Shown here in pieces: positions 1 through 11,239 of a stretch of 64,000 nucleotides of DNA (position 1 is the stretch's first letter; every line of letters starts with the position of its first letter). Both the position numbers and the translations under genes were made by a program. Under the pieces are notes generated by a model, which was given only the letters and a program-made list of their open reading frames with translations, was not told where the DNA came from and made no database searches. Source of the stretch: Cryptolaemus montrouzieri (lineage: Eukaryota; Arthropoda; Insecta; Coleoptera; Coccinellidae); the NCBI GenBank assembly GCA_013387265.2, contig JABFTP020000124.1:66903440-66967439 (forward strand), in the 5' to 3' direction.

Positions 1-323
1 GGGAGTGTTTGATTAGATAAGTGAACCTTTTTATTTCAATTGAAAACGAGTGATCATTTGATTGACTAACTAACGAGGTTATTGCTTTATGAAAAGATTC
101 AGTTTTCCTAACATATTGGAAGTAGTTTGTTTATGTTGCACGATTGTAAAATGAAAAAATTAGTATCAAAACCAAGCTTTCATTTCGTCTTGAAAATTGG
201 CCTTTGGAAACAATATTAGCTATGCATATTTTCTTTATTTCCGAAATTATGAAATATATATTTCCTGAACACGATCAAACTTTCTTTCAGTTCATTGATA
301 TTAAATTAAAATTATTTACACAG

Positions 324-909
324 CTCCTCCGAACATGCTGAATTTACCTCCTGGGATGATGCCTAACGTACCTCTAGGCGTACCTCCTCCTAATCTTCAA
401 AGTCAACTCATGACCAATCCTCTCTTGGGCATCAATTCACCCTTTCAAAGAGCGAACTTAATGCCACCACCTCCGATCTCCATGTCTGGCGACAACAGCC
501 AAAATACGCCGGAAGCGAACATGAAAAACCTCACCGATAGTCTAATGAGTCTGAGTCAGTCCTTCGGTATGGTGCCGCAACTTCAACAACCGCCTCCTAG
601 CAGCATGATATCAGAAGACAACATGGACATCGAGATGGAGGACGCAGGCAGGGGAAATCAAGACTCCCATTCCTCTGCGCATCAAGATCCCCGCTCCAAT
701 TCGGATCGAGACAGGAATCGTGACGATAAAGAAAGATTGGATCGAAGGGATAATAGAGATAGAGATAATAGAGATCGAGATCGCGACAGAGATAGGGATG
801 TTAAGAATGACAGGAATAGGGATCGAGACAGAGATAGACGGAGGTCTAGGAGTAGGGAGAGGGATAGGGAACGTGATCGCGAACGAGATAGGGATCGAGA
901 TAGAAATAG
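324..909 (+). CDS. SCAF4/SCAF8-like protein, internal exon (5' exons missing)
   Basis: The exon begins after a CAG acceptor (321-323) and ends at a GTAAG donor (910). The frame leading to ATG 335 is closed upstream by an in-frame TAA at 302-304, so the exon is taken to start at 324 with a split codon and the true start lies outside the window. It encodes a Pro/Met-rich stretch (PPNMLNLPPGMMPNVPLG), an acidic segment and then a long RD/RE dipeptide tract. Such a tail is typical of SR-related, CTD-associated RNA-processing factors, nuclear proteins that in vertebrate SCAF4/8 have N-terminal CID and RRM domains. Those domains are not visible here, so the family name is inferred from composition and layout and is only moderately sure; another RD-rich splicing regulator is possible. 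Confidence 0.6.
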
Positions 910-999
910 GTAAGACTGTCCTTTAGCAATTCCAACAGATCATTTCTAGTTAAAAGGAGTTCGCTACGGCAAAACAAAACATCAACTTTTTTATTTCAG

Positions 1000-2129
1000 G
1001 GATAGAGATCGACGTGGCAATAGCAGAGACCGTGGTGACCGAGATAGAGATCGAGATCGTGATGTCGGAAGGGGACGAGATAGAAGAGACAGGGGAAGAC
1101 CCAATCGCTGGGGTGACAGAGATAAAGAAGATGAACCAACTCCAAACCGAAAAGACAAAGAAAGGAGTTTGAACGAACGTCTTCAAGAAATGGCTGGGGG
1201 TGGAGCACCCAAATTGAACAGAGATATCAGAAAAGACAACGGAGGAAGTCAATTATTGTTTGAACCTCCTCCAAATATCCCGCCTCCGTTGATACAGGAA
1301 GACAAAATGATAAAACCCTTAGACGACAATGATGTTAAAAAGTCGGAAATTGTAGAAGAATACAGACCGACCCCACCACTAATTTCCGCAGAATCGGCTG
1401 ATTTCCCGCCAGGAACCGGAATGGTAATTGGTGATTTTCCACCTGGAGCCGGTCCGATCAAGGATTTTATACCTCCGGAAATGCCGATCGGAGGTCCCAT
1501 GGACGGTTTTCCACCAATGAGTGGTCCGATCGACGAATTCGGTCCACGTTCTAGTGAGTTCGGGCCCGGCCCGAACGATTTCGGTCCAGGACCGGACGAG
1601 TTCGGGCCCGGTCCAGATGATTTCGGTCGCGGTCCGATGGGCCCCATGGGCGACTTTCCCGGACCTATGGGACCACCCGGACGGTTGGGTTTCGGGCCGA
1701 TGGGTCCCGACGACTATCCTATGGACGATTTCGGGCCGATGGGTATGAGAGGTCCGCGCGACGATTTCCCGCCGATGATGGACGAATTCGGTCCTCCCAG
1801 AGACGACTATCCGGACGATTTCCCGATGCGCGGTAGGAGGGGAAGGATGTTCGACGATCGGTTCGGTCGACGCGGCAGGAGGGGCGACTTTCGGGGAGGC
1901 CCACCGAGAGGACTGCGAGGTCCGCCGGAATTCTTCGACGAGTTCGGGCCGCCCAGGGAAGATTTCATGCATCCTCCAGTCGACGATTTCGGGCCCGAGG
2001 ACGAATTCGGACCGCGAGACCGGTTCGGTCCGAGGGGACGCATGCGCGGAGGACCCAGAGATTTTCCTAGGATGAGAGGTGGCCCTCCACCAAGGGGCTT
2101 CCCAAGAGGTGGTCCGAGGGGGAGAGGAG
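1000..2129 (+). CDS. SCAF4/SCAF8-like protein, internal exon with FGP repeats
   Basis: The acceptor is TTATTTCAG (991-999) and the donor GAG|GTGAGT (2130). The split AG+G codon rebuilds Arg and the RD tract continues without a break across the 90-bp intron, which confirms the join. The exon then encodes a short basic helix-like segment (NERLQEMAGGGAPKLN), a proline-rich stretch (PPPNIPPPLI), and more than 200 residues of degenerate Phe-Gly-Pro repeats mixed with acidic residues (units such as DEFGPGPDDFGRGP), ending in an RGG/RGF-rich segment (PRMRGGPPPRGFPRGGPRG). This low-complexity, RGG-containing part is what one expects in a nuclear RNA-binding or condensate-forming protein. GC content is far above the flanking introns, as expected for coding sequence. 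Confidence 0.7.
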
Positions 2130-2339
2130 GTGAGTTTCTTTCCTAGCAATATTATAATTCTATGTTTAATTGAAATGCTTGGATCTAACTTTTATCTTCC
2201 TCAGTGTTGCTTTTCTAGTAGTGAGATGGCATTCAAGAACACTCTAATTATAACCTCCAAAATCCAAAATTGAGTGATTGTTGTAAGTAGATCGACGTGG
2301 ATTTTCTCAGAAATTAAATGTTTCCCGAATAATTTAATA

Positions 2340-2580
2340 TTAGAAGCGGTTGAGACGCAGAGATTGTGGCTGACCCTTTTGAAACTCCAACAGCTTCAGT
2401 GAGATCCCTGGTTCTCAAACGCGGATTTCGGAATAGCAATTTTTTACTTGTTGCTACATCAATTGATCTGGTGGTTGACCTGTCTTTCTGCCTGATGCAC
2501 ATGAATTTACTTGATGTATCTTTGGCACTGTTATTTCGAAAATATGTTATCTTAATTTCTGCACCAGGAAGACTATACTC
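2340..2580 (-). pseudogene. mariner transposase N-terminal relic
   Basis: The reverse strand encodes a segment with RNPRLRTRDLTEAVGVSKGS, which resembles the second helix-turn-helix of mariner transposases (usual pattern: ...LTVREIAEEVGISKGSV). No catalytic domain or terminal repeat was found next to it. It lies in the SCAF-like intron. Confidence 0.4.
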
Positions 2581-2779
2581 AAAACCTCGAATTAAGACCA
2601 TAATATAGAGTGGGGGTAATCTTATTTTGACCGAAAAATTTCCAGAGATTCGGTAAATGTCCCATGTCACTAGACATCGGTCACATTCCTTGATCCAATG
2701 AAGTTAATGTATGAATTGCTGGAACACTTGTATTGGTAGAGCAGATGGCAGCTTTACCAATGGAATAGCTTTGCCCATA

Positions 2780-4141
2780 AACAACTCAAAAAAGTCTAGG
2801 GAACACTTCTGAATATCGATATATCGTATCCAGAACGATCAATATGGATGATTTTTTTTTTAAGAAATGAACACCTGCATCAATTTCTCACCAAATTATG
2901 TAGAGTGCCGCAACAGATTTCAGTTTTTTTATAAAAAACTAAAAATGCAGCAGATGCGACGCTACTTTATAATCATTTCATGTATTCAGTGTTTGAAATC
3001 AGTTAGTTGGCACTTTGTTTCTGTTGTAAGCACAAATAAAAGATTCAAGTTTTGTGATTCGACCATGGAAAGACGACATTTGACTAGAGAAGAGATGTTA
3101 CGAGCCGTTGGCATGCTCCAAGCTGGGAGCTCACAACGTGAAGTATCCAGGGTTCTGAGAAGTAGCCCAAGTGTCATAAACCGTTTATGGTCGCGTTTCA
3201 ATGAAACAGGTAGCGTAGAAGAACGCCATACAGGTCGTTTCAGGATTACTACAGTCGCCCAAGACCGATTTTTGGTTTTACAAGCCAGAAGAGATCGTAA
3301 TACCACAGCATCCCAATTAGCTCAAGAGCTATCACGAGTTTATAATGTACAAATTTCCGACCAAACTGTGAGAAATTGACTGCACGAAGGTCAACTCCAC
3401 TCCAGACGTCCTTTAAGAGTTCCACAACTGACCCATGGAAATCGCGCTGCTCGTTTAGCTTGGTGCCAAGAACACGTAAACTGGAATCAAGAGAGGTGGG
3501 CCACAGTTCTCTTCAGTGATGAATCTAGATTTAGTTATTATCCCGATTCGGGAAGAATTCGAATATGGAGGGAACCTGGAAAGCAAAACCATCTCCAGCA
3601 TGCTCGAGAAGTTGTTACACAGGGAGGGGATCAGTGATGTTTTGGGGAGCTATAAGCCTTGGTGGAAGAACTGACCTCGTTTTCATACAGAACAACCTCA
3701 CGGGAAATTCCCACTCAAATGAGATAGTTTTACTTGTAGTGGTACCGTATCTCCAAACAATGGGTCAAAATCCACTCTTCCAACAAGATAATGCCCTCCT
3801 CATCGTGCAAGAGTTGTCTTGAACGTTCTTGAAGAGAATGATATCGATCTTCTACCGTGGCCATCCTGCTCCCCAGATCTGAATCCCATCGAGCATGTGT
3901 GGGACACCCTAAAAAGAAATCTCCTGCGTCGAAACGTCTTTCATCATGAACAGGAGCTTCGATTAGCAGTTCAGGGGGCTTGGAATGACTTAGGCCAAAA
4001 TGTAATGGACAATTTAATATTGAGCATGCCGCGACGATGCCAAAGTGTCATTAATAACAGAGGTGGACCTTCAGGGTACTGAAAAATATAAGTGCTTCCA
4101 TATCGTTTCGAAAATATCAGTTCAGGATTTTTTTTGTGTTT
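2780..4141 (+). mobile_element. Tc1-like transposon, family A copy 1 (inactive)
   Basis: A roughly 1.36-kb element is flanked by TA on both sides, with similar ends (left AACAACTCAAAAAAGTC, right end reversed AACACAAAAAAAATCC). The transposase starts at ATG 3065 (MERRHLTREEMLRAVGML), has paired helix-turn-helix domains, then LFSDESRF, an NA..(R)P segment and SPDLNPIEHVWD, the DD34E catalytic layout of Tc1-like enzymes, and ends at 4082. It is broken by a TGA at 3376-3378, where copy 2 (23131-23790) reads CGA Arg, and by single-base losses near 3626 and 3800. It is nested in the last intron of the SCAF-like gene in the same orientation. Confidence 0.85.
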
Positions 4142-4349
4142 TACCAAATTTCATCATTTTCAAATTTCAATTTTTTTTTATAAAAGGTGTTTGAAGAAGA
4201 CAAATATTATTTTGTTTTCTTGAGAATACATTATATACAATACATCTTAACAAAACCGAAAGATTTCTATAAATTCGAATCATCAAATTCATATTTTAAA
4301 GATATTGGTCTCTTAAGTTTTGCATATAGAGCCAGAATGAAACAATTGA

Positions 4350-4555
4350 AAGCTTATAAAAGGCTTAATTGGTTTTCGAAGTATTCTCCATAAAGACATA
4401 TACACTGCATTCTTTCGAAACAATTCTGGAAGCCCTTATTCCAATCGCTTGCTGCTACATTCAAAGAGTCCTTTTCAAAGGCATGAACAGCTTCTTCTGA
4501 AGACTGAAGAAAAATCGTTGCGACCATCTTTTTGGAGACATTTCGGCCACACATA
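4350..4555 (-). pseudogene. mariner transposase C-terminal relic
   Basis: The reverse strand encodes SSEEAVHAFEKD followed by ASDWNKGFQNCFERMQ and YGEYFENQ. This is the characteristic C-terminus of mariner transposases (ending ...GEYFEKQ). It may be the other end of the fragment at 5560-5960, split by the GC-rich block between them. Confidence 0.6.
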
Positions 4556-4779
4556 GAATTAATTCTAATACATTATAGAGGTTCATTTTTAGTAGGCAGT
4601 TGATTAAAGGTGTCCTGTACGACCCAACTTGCTGAACATGAAAGACATCCCTCGTACTATAAAATTTTTTTCTACTCATCTGAAATTGGGAGTTTAGTAT
4701 ACACAGCCAAACCAGAAAAAATCATTTTTCAACACATCACTCTATAAATGAAAATTCTACTTCAATCATTGGAATAGTC

Positions 4780-5245
4780 GGGAATGACCCATGAGCTGGT
4801 TGACCAAGGCCTGGACTCATAAGGTCCTATTTGTAAGGGAATGCGTTCCCGAAGCATGTCCTACCAGTGACGCTACGACTGGAACCACGGGAGGGGTTGA
4901 GAGCCCTCGGTTGACCTCGTGTCAGCCGGCCACCCCAATTGAGGTAGAACTCGTGGGGGTATAGTGGTTGTAGCCTGCTCGCTGGGTTAGGGTGTGAAAA
5001 CCCGACGTGTGAGTTGCGTACAACTCAGATACCAACCCGCTTGTTGAAAGAGGTTTGGATAGTGCCTCCTTTCGACCACTGAGGTGTTTCGAGCTTGTGA
5101 CTCGATCTGTTACTGCCAGTAGCGGACTAAGACAGTTGTACTGGCAGTTCCTACACGTTGGTTGCGTGTTTCCCAACCCTCCCCCATGGGGGCCGTGGCA
5201 ATATGCTCTACGGAGCCAGTGTGTCACTTTAAACTCTGGTCATCT
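4780..5245. other. GC-rich block without recognised gene
   Basis: About 460 bp of distinctly GC-richer DNA sits inside an AT-rich intron. It carries several short inverted repeats (for example GGGAATGCGTTCCC near 4838 and CTCCCCCATGGGGG near 5178). The ORFs through it do not resemble a known protein and no tRNA fold is apparent. Its composition and its position between two mariner fragments of the same strand suggest an inserted element, perhaps the structured untranslated region of a non-LTR element or a SINE. The identity is unknown. Confidence 0.35.
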
Positions 5246-5559
5246 TTATACTCACACCTTTAACTTTTCAATACCTTTTCTGTAAAACAATCTGACTTAG
5301 CTTTCATTATAGGTTTGAAACTTAGTAATCTTTCATCTAAAGAGTACGCTAGTTGGTCAAGCAATTGGAAGCACAATTCAATCAATTTGGACATCGTTTC
5401 GCCGTTGTGTTCGAAGACATTTTTTTTATTTCTTCACTTCAGCAATCGATTGACGCTATGTATTATTCACTGTTGATTATTTTACCTTTGTAGTAGATAG
5501 AACAAAATATCTTTTGCATTCCTATATATTCCATAACTTTGCCAGCTGACGTGTTTGAT

Positions 5560-5960
5560 CGCTTTGGACGACTGCTGTCCACTTAGCTGATGTTCTTTTT
5601 GATTCAAGTGTGTCGTAACACATCCCTGTTTCCATGTTTCGTCCATTGTCACATATCGACGCGAAAAATCCTACTTATTCCGCTTGAACACCGTTCTGTA
5701 TTGTCGATCCGCTGTGAGCAAACGTGGCATCCATTTCGGACAAAGCATTTTCGTGAACAAGCGCTGGTGCAAAATAGTCGATACACTGCCTTTTGATATC
5801 TTGGGCCCTTCTGTAATCTCATTCAACTTTATGGTCAACCAAAAGTATTTTATGTACTGGTTTATGTTTTCTGGAACAACTGCCGAATTTGGTTGATTAG
5901 AGCGTTCAGCATCGTCGACGATTGTGCAACTGCGTTTGAAGTTAACATACACCTTATTTC
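5560..5960 (-). pseudogene. mariner transposase N-terminal and middle relic
   Basis: The reverse strand reads TEGPKISKGSVSTILHQRL, then KMLCPKWMPRLLTADRQYRT and, in a continuing frame toward 5570, a segment with MCYDTLESKRTSAKWTAV. These match the helix-turn-helix, the linker (CAKWVPRLLT) and the region around the first catalytic Asp of mariner transposases; the expected MDETW is NMETG here, so the site is mutated. The C-terminal half is missing at this point. Confidence 0.65.
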
Positions 5961-6243
5961 AATCAAGCCGTATCTTTGCTTTGATAGTATTTTTTCCCAT
6001 AACAACACAGTGTTTGATTAACACACAAAGCTCGTTTTTAACCGTTGTTCAGACAAAAGCAAATGGAGCTTATGGAGGAACTTTTTTTAACCTTTAATAT
6101 CTCGACAACGACAATGCCGAATCTATGTGGCAGGGCCGGGCATAGTAGAGTGATATATTAATAGTTTATTTTGGTTAAATTGTACATTGAAACCTACCAT
6201 TCACATTCGAAGAAATTTGAATGAACCTCTTAACTTTTAACAG

Positions 6244-6677
6244 GTCCATGGAACGACAGAGGTTTCAATCCTAGATTTGACGGACCTCCGGAATTCTTTA
6301 GGGGTAACAGACCACCCAGAGACATGTACGACGACGGTCCACCACCTCCGAGACGTTGGGGCAGATACGAGGACGACCGTGGTCCGCCGCAGGGCGACGT
6401 AGAAGACGACGAATATCCGCCAGGCGAACAAAGGCCGAACAGAAAGAGCAGATGGGGCGGTAACCGAGAAGAATTCGACGAACCCTCCGAACAAGACAAC
6501 GGCGGAGATGGCAACGATGAACGTGGTGATGGTGCGGTTACCCCCTTACGCGACGAAGTTGCCACGGAAAACGTCGTTACGGAACAAAGTGGGGACAACG
6601 AAGCGCCACCTGATGAAAGTGGGGGAAACGAATGTGAGCGTGGCGAAGAAACGAACGAAGATCCAGCCACGGAGTAA
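6244..6677 (+). CDS. SCAF4/SCAF8-like protein, last exon with stop
   Basis: The acceptor TTTTAACAG ends at 6243. The split codon G+GT gives Gly and the frame runs PWNDRGFNPRFDGPPEFFRG into an Arg/Gly/Asp-rich then Glu/Asn/Gly-rich acidic C-terminus ending ...EDPATE at TAA 6675-6677. The three exons together give about 715 residues of one open frame. The preceding intron (2130-6243) is 4.1 kb and holds a Tc1-like transposon, mariner relics and a GC-rich block, so this exon is easy to miss in an automatic annotation. The gene is transcribed toward, and is convergent with, the exportin-4 gene. Confidence 0.7.
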
Positions 6678-8750
6678 TTCGTGAAGTTGTATGGTTGTTT
6701 TAGTGGTTATGTAGAAGTTATACTTTTTAATTGGAATGGAAGGTAATTGATGGAATTTTTATATTATTTTTATTTTTTCATTATAAATCGATTGAAATAA
6801 TTCTGTTCTGGAAATCTAATCAACTTTTAATTTGGATGACAGTAATTTTACTTAATTTTGACAATTTGATAATTTTAAGGTAAGAACAAAATGAAACAAT
6901 TCAAAATATGGTATGGTTTCTGATAGATTTCGGAAAGATCTGGGAACTCTTATTTAAATTCAGATGTTGGGGTTGCGATGATGATACTAAATTAAGTGTA
7001 TGTACATTATACATATCCAACTATACAATTTTAACTATTTCTGCTACAATAGAATTAAAATCACATTTTCATCAGCAAAAAACAATACAATATTCCACAA
7101 TTGCCTTCCAAAAGAAGGGTACACGTTTCATAACTCAGTTGCGTAAAACATTCATTTCAAGTCAAGAATTGAACATGATTTGAAAAGAATAGTAATGTGG
7201 CGAAGAGTGAACAGCATATAGTTGAATTAGTGTGTTTGGTTGCTTGGACACAAGAACACTCAAAATTATAGAGAACATTTAAGTGATTCATAAACAGGGC
7301 TGTGATAGTTGAACACAATGGACCCTTACTCGGGGCTAATTTTATATTATCTAATAGATAAGTTATGTACAAATAAAATCGTATATCAATCTAAAGTTTA
7401 GTTTTGCATTAATTCTTTGATGATTATTGTATAGTTGTTTAATCAAAAATGACAAGGGAGAATGTCAACGAAAGGTAGGTCCATCTGTGTTCACATTCAC
7501 GACAGCTGTTGGGGGAGGAACTCGTGCCGGCTTTCAAATAGAAAGTTCGGTGCAAGGTATGGTCCATTTTTTATTATCATTCAAATATTTACAGCTCATA
7601 GGTTGGCAGAAAATTCAACTCTACCTTACCCTACATTTATAGTATGTTGCATCCCAGCATATGGTGAAACAGTTTTCTTCGAATTAGGTTTCACTCAAAG
7701 CCAGATAGAAAGATTCAATTATGATTAACTAACCATTGATTATGCTTTTGATAATCATTACAGAAGAAAGTATCATAAGTTCTTACTGATATTTAATCAA
7801 ATCCAGTGATATGAGCTTTTTCAATTGTTTAATTTGACAGATCAGGAAAATGGTTATTAAATGGACTACTAGATTATTGATTTCTCAATTTCAACATATT
7901 TAATTTTTGAAATTGAATAACCGGCTTGAAAATTTTGAAGGTAGAATCAATGAATTGAATTCTTGTCTTGAATCAACGTCTTCACTTCCTTCATCAACAT
8001 TACGAATGATATGTTGCTAGTTTTATAAATTTTTAAAACTCTTTTTTTAATTTGAATAATATTGAATATTCTGAAGTATAAAATCACGAATTTTCATTAG
8101 TATTTAAATCTATAATGCAAAATGTGTTGAAAATTATTCTCAAACCTAGGGCTGTAAATATTCTGTAGAATCAACATAAATGCAGTGTTCTGTATTTGTG
8201 TATTTGTTTTTCAGAAGGAATTGAAATAGTGTTAGAAGTTATTTAATAACTTTGATTTTTTGTTGGTTTTCTTAATTTGTGAGATGATTTTTCAATTCTT
8301 CCTTCTGGTGAAACAATAGAGTTGTATCCATGAATTTCTCTTTCTAATGTTAATCTGTATTCATTACTTTTGTGGATGTATTTGTCACACACTCGAAAGT
8401 GTTGACATAACTTGTACATAAAGTCAATTTTATGTACTCATTTATCAATGTAATTATTTAATTTTAAATTCTCAGAGGGTTTTTAGCTTCAGATTTGATG
8501 TATATTATTAGATATCATAAATACATAATTAATTCAAAGAAAACATTTTATTTGGGGTTACCCTTGTTTTAAATTCTCGGCGTTTTGTCAGAAAACTTTT
8601 TATGCTTTTACATACAAATTCAACTTGGCCCTCCCTCACATTATCGTTATATATAGCAATAATTTCAAATGATTTTATATTATTACAGGAAATTTCCATT
8701 TTTTAAACGAATAAAACAACGCTGTTCAAAATTTCACTATATTGACAAAG
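6678..8750. other. intergenic, no gene seen
   Basis: This is AT-rich sequence downstream of the SCAF-like gene. Only short ORFs (up to 91 codons) without recognisable domains are present; the two overlapping plus-strand ORFs near 7427-7728 do not resemble a known family. Confidence 0.5.
7372..7377 (+). terminator. candidate poly(A) signal of the SCAF-like gene
   Basis: This AATAAA lies about 700 bp after the stop codon at 6677 in AT-rich DNA. No better hexamer is seen closer to the stop. The call rests on the motif alone and is tentative. Confidence 0.25.
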
Positions 8751-8787
8751 TTATTACGCGTTTCACCACACTGATTTCACCAGATAA
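8751..8787 (-). ncRNA. solitary degenerate hammerhead ribozyme relic
   Basis: Read on the minus strand it gives UUAU, CUGGUGA, AAUCAGUGUGGU, GAAAC, GC, GUA, AUAA. This is the order of a minimal hammerhead: stem I UUAU/AUAA, core CUGAUGA with A to G at the fourth base, GAAAC, and a GUA cleavage triplet. Stem II no longer pairs. The surroundings (TTCACTATATTGACAAAG versus TTCACTATATTAACAAAA) match the flank of the intact motif at 21271-21309, so this is a leftover end of the same Penelope-like family. Confidence 0.5.
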
Positions 8788-8813
8788 TTATTACATTTAA
8801 AAGGATGATATGC

Positions 8814-8996
8814 TATACAGGTATTCCAAGTTGAGTGGCCTATTAGACGTTTATAGAGAACTAATAGTGCTATCGGTCTGAAATTTTGGTAGTTGATTCA
8901 GCTGGTCCAAAACTCCATTTCTAAAATATTTTCACTTCAATTGCATTTACGGTTATACCGGAATACTTTGTTCTTTAATATAGAACACCCTGTATA
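8814..8996. repeat. possible MITE with CCCTGTATA-type ends
   Basis: The stretch starts TATACAGGTATTCC and ends ...GAACACCCTGTATA; the reversed right end reads TATACAGGGTGTTC. It is about 183 bp with no coding capacity. A further CCCTGTA at about 9315 could be an alternative right end. The call rests on short ends only. Confidence 0.3.
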
Positions 8997-9399
8997 TTGA
9001 TGACTGATTTGATAACACTTGTTATTCCAATCACAAAAACACATAAGTCTAGCTTGTTTCGTTCATGAATTATCCCAGTTTTACTTAAAATTATCGATTT
9101 TTTACTTTTTGAAAAAAATTGATAAATCTCGAGAACGGCGTGAGCTACCAAAATTATGAAAGGTGTTTTGCAAACAAGAAACCATGCGGGACATAACTCA
9201 TATCCGACTGAATCTCGGTCAGTATACAGTGATTTTTTCCGCCTCACATTTCGAATTATTTTGTTCATTCATTAGATTCGCCGTAATAAACTAAATGAAG
9301 TTTCCCATACATACCCTGTACCTGAGATTTCAAGTTTTCATGTTATGGCGTAAAAACTAATTTTACTTACCTATCTGAGGTTGGCAAAGGAGGCTAAAA

Positions 9400-10943
9400 C
9401 ACTCCCCACAAAAATTGTCGCATCACACTACTTTTACGACAATACTATATAAACTTTTAGGTTGGTCATTCAAGAGTCGCTTGGTAACTTTCAGAAGTGT
9501 AAAATAAGAAGATATCATTCAAAAGAGATGAGTTTATGATGGAAAATATCAACAATTTTCGAGTTAATGAAAAATTAAAAAAGTCTACCATCTTCAAACA
9601 TTCCCGAAGAGACAATCCAACTAGCATCGAAAGGTTACTAATCATTTTCAAAATCGAGTGTTTACTCCTCGAGTCCTAATTACTGCCAGTATACGTCTCG
9701 GAAGCCCCTTAAACAAATTTTGGATGTACTCTTGAGTCACTAAGTTCCAAATTTCAGGAAGCAGATTTTCTAGTTGGAGTGTTCTACAAGGCATCCTACG
9801 TTGCTGAATTTGCCACCCCATGCTGTCCCAAACATGTTCTATGGAATTCAAGTCGGGACTTCTGGCGGGCCATCTTAAAATATCAATTTCGGCATTTTGC
9901 AGAAATTCTGTAACTTCTCTAGCTGCATGAGGCCGAGCATTATCATGCATATAAATGAAGTTTTCGCCAATCAATGGGCCAAAGGGTACAACATGGGGTT
10001 CAAGGATATCTGCGATTTATCTGGCCGCTGTCATTCTTCCATTTTTCACTAGGACTAACTCAGTTCGACCATGCAAAAAAATGCCTCCCCACACCATTAC
10101 TGAGCCCCCTCCGAAGTTTTTGGTTGGCCAGATATTGCATTGCTGATATCGTTCCCCAGGCATGCGTCTATCATTGACAGAACCTGGACTCGTCGGAAAA
10201 GAGAAAATTCGACCATTCTGGAATACCCCAATTTGCATGTTCCCTCGCAAACTGAAGTCTTGCAACTCGATGCTCTCTGGTGAGACGCGGGCCGTTAGAA
10301 GCCACCCTTGGTCTGATATCGTCTTCTCTGAGCCTGTTCCTAACAGTTTGCCATGAAATATGCACATTTCTGGAAAGTGCAAGTTCATTTTGTAGCATTC
10401 TAGCCGTACAGTGCCAAACTCTTAGTGCAGTTAAACGAAGCCAACGATCATCAACTGGTGTTGTTATCCGATTTCTTCCCTGTCCGACCCTTCTTCCATA
10501 TTCCCCTGTTTCGTTGTACCGATTAATTGCTCTTGAAATAGTGCTTTGGTTAACATTCAACAAGTTAGCCACGTAACGTCGGCTTCGCCCCTCCTCTAGA
10601 AGTGTTCAATTCTTACCACTTCATGATCACTCAAATAGCGTCCAGGACGTTCAGCAGCCATTACAATAAATTCAAAGATTCGAAAATCAACAAGAAACAC
10701 AGAAAACTTGCATTAATTTAGCGTGAAAACTGAAGAGAAATTGAATGAATACTGATAGTCAAATAAACTCATTCTTATTACAGACGTGTTTGAAATCATA
10801 TGGAAACAAATGTTACTACATAGATAAGATTTTTTCCCCTCATATGTCCAAAAATATATGTTGACAAAGAAACTGCGATCGAGCTGCTTAATCGATTGTG
10901 GAATTCAGAATACCAGGTGATGCGACGATTTTTGTGGTGTGTG
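9400..10943 (-). mobile_element. Tc1-like transposon, family B copy 1 (inactive)
   Basis: A 1.54-kb element has terminal repeats CACTCCCCACAAAAATTG (left) and, reversed, CACACACCACAAAAATCG (right), with TA at the right border. The minus-strand transposase has helix-turn-helix domains (VANLLNVNQSTISRAINRY; HISWQTVRNRLREDDI), the first Asp in LFSDESRF, the second in YMHDNARPHAAREV and the Glu in SPDLNSIEHVWDSMGW, a DD34E layout. A one-base loss near 10605, relative to copy 2, and a frame change near 10170 break the ORF. The sister copy is at 32661-34155 in an XPO4 intron. Confidence 0.88.
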
Positions 10944-10959
10944 TATTATTGAAAACTGA

Positions 10960-11235
10960 CTTGAATTATCGAAGATTGTTCCTGCTGATCCAGGTCTTGT
11001 AGGACCAATATGAACAGAGTCGTTGAAAGCTTGTCTCCCTGTTTAACACTATTATTCCATTTGAAAAGCCTACTTCTGTTGTCACCTAAAGCCACATCAA
11101 TATTCGTATTTTTATTTATCTATTTGATTTTTATACTGAATTTCGATTGTGTGTGCCACCTGATCCTCATACATTCTTTGACACCTTTCCTAGGCAATGT
11201 TCAAATAACAAAGTTTCAGCTATTACATTAAATTT
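10960..11235 (-). pseudogene. non-LTR reverse transcriptase fragment
   Basis: The reverse strand encodes VALGDNRSRLFKWNNSVKQG followed by DKLSTTLFILVLQDL. This matches the block (..NNGVKQGD.LSPTLFNLVL..) just before the catalytic YADD in many non-LTR reverse transcriptases. Only this block survives. Confidence 0.55.
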
Positions 11236-11239
11236 TGAT

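Noticed and set aside
1379..2149. Long minus-strand ORF of 256 codons across the SCAF-like exon
   Set aside because: It is the antisense shadow of the GC-rich FGP repeats; the plus frame is supported by splice joins on both sides.
4838..5240. tRNA or tRNA-derived SINE in the GC-rich block
   Set aside because: No A box and B box pair at proper spacing and no cloverleaf could be drawn.
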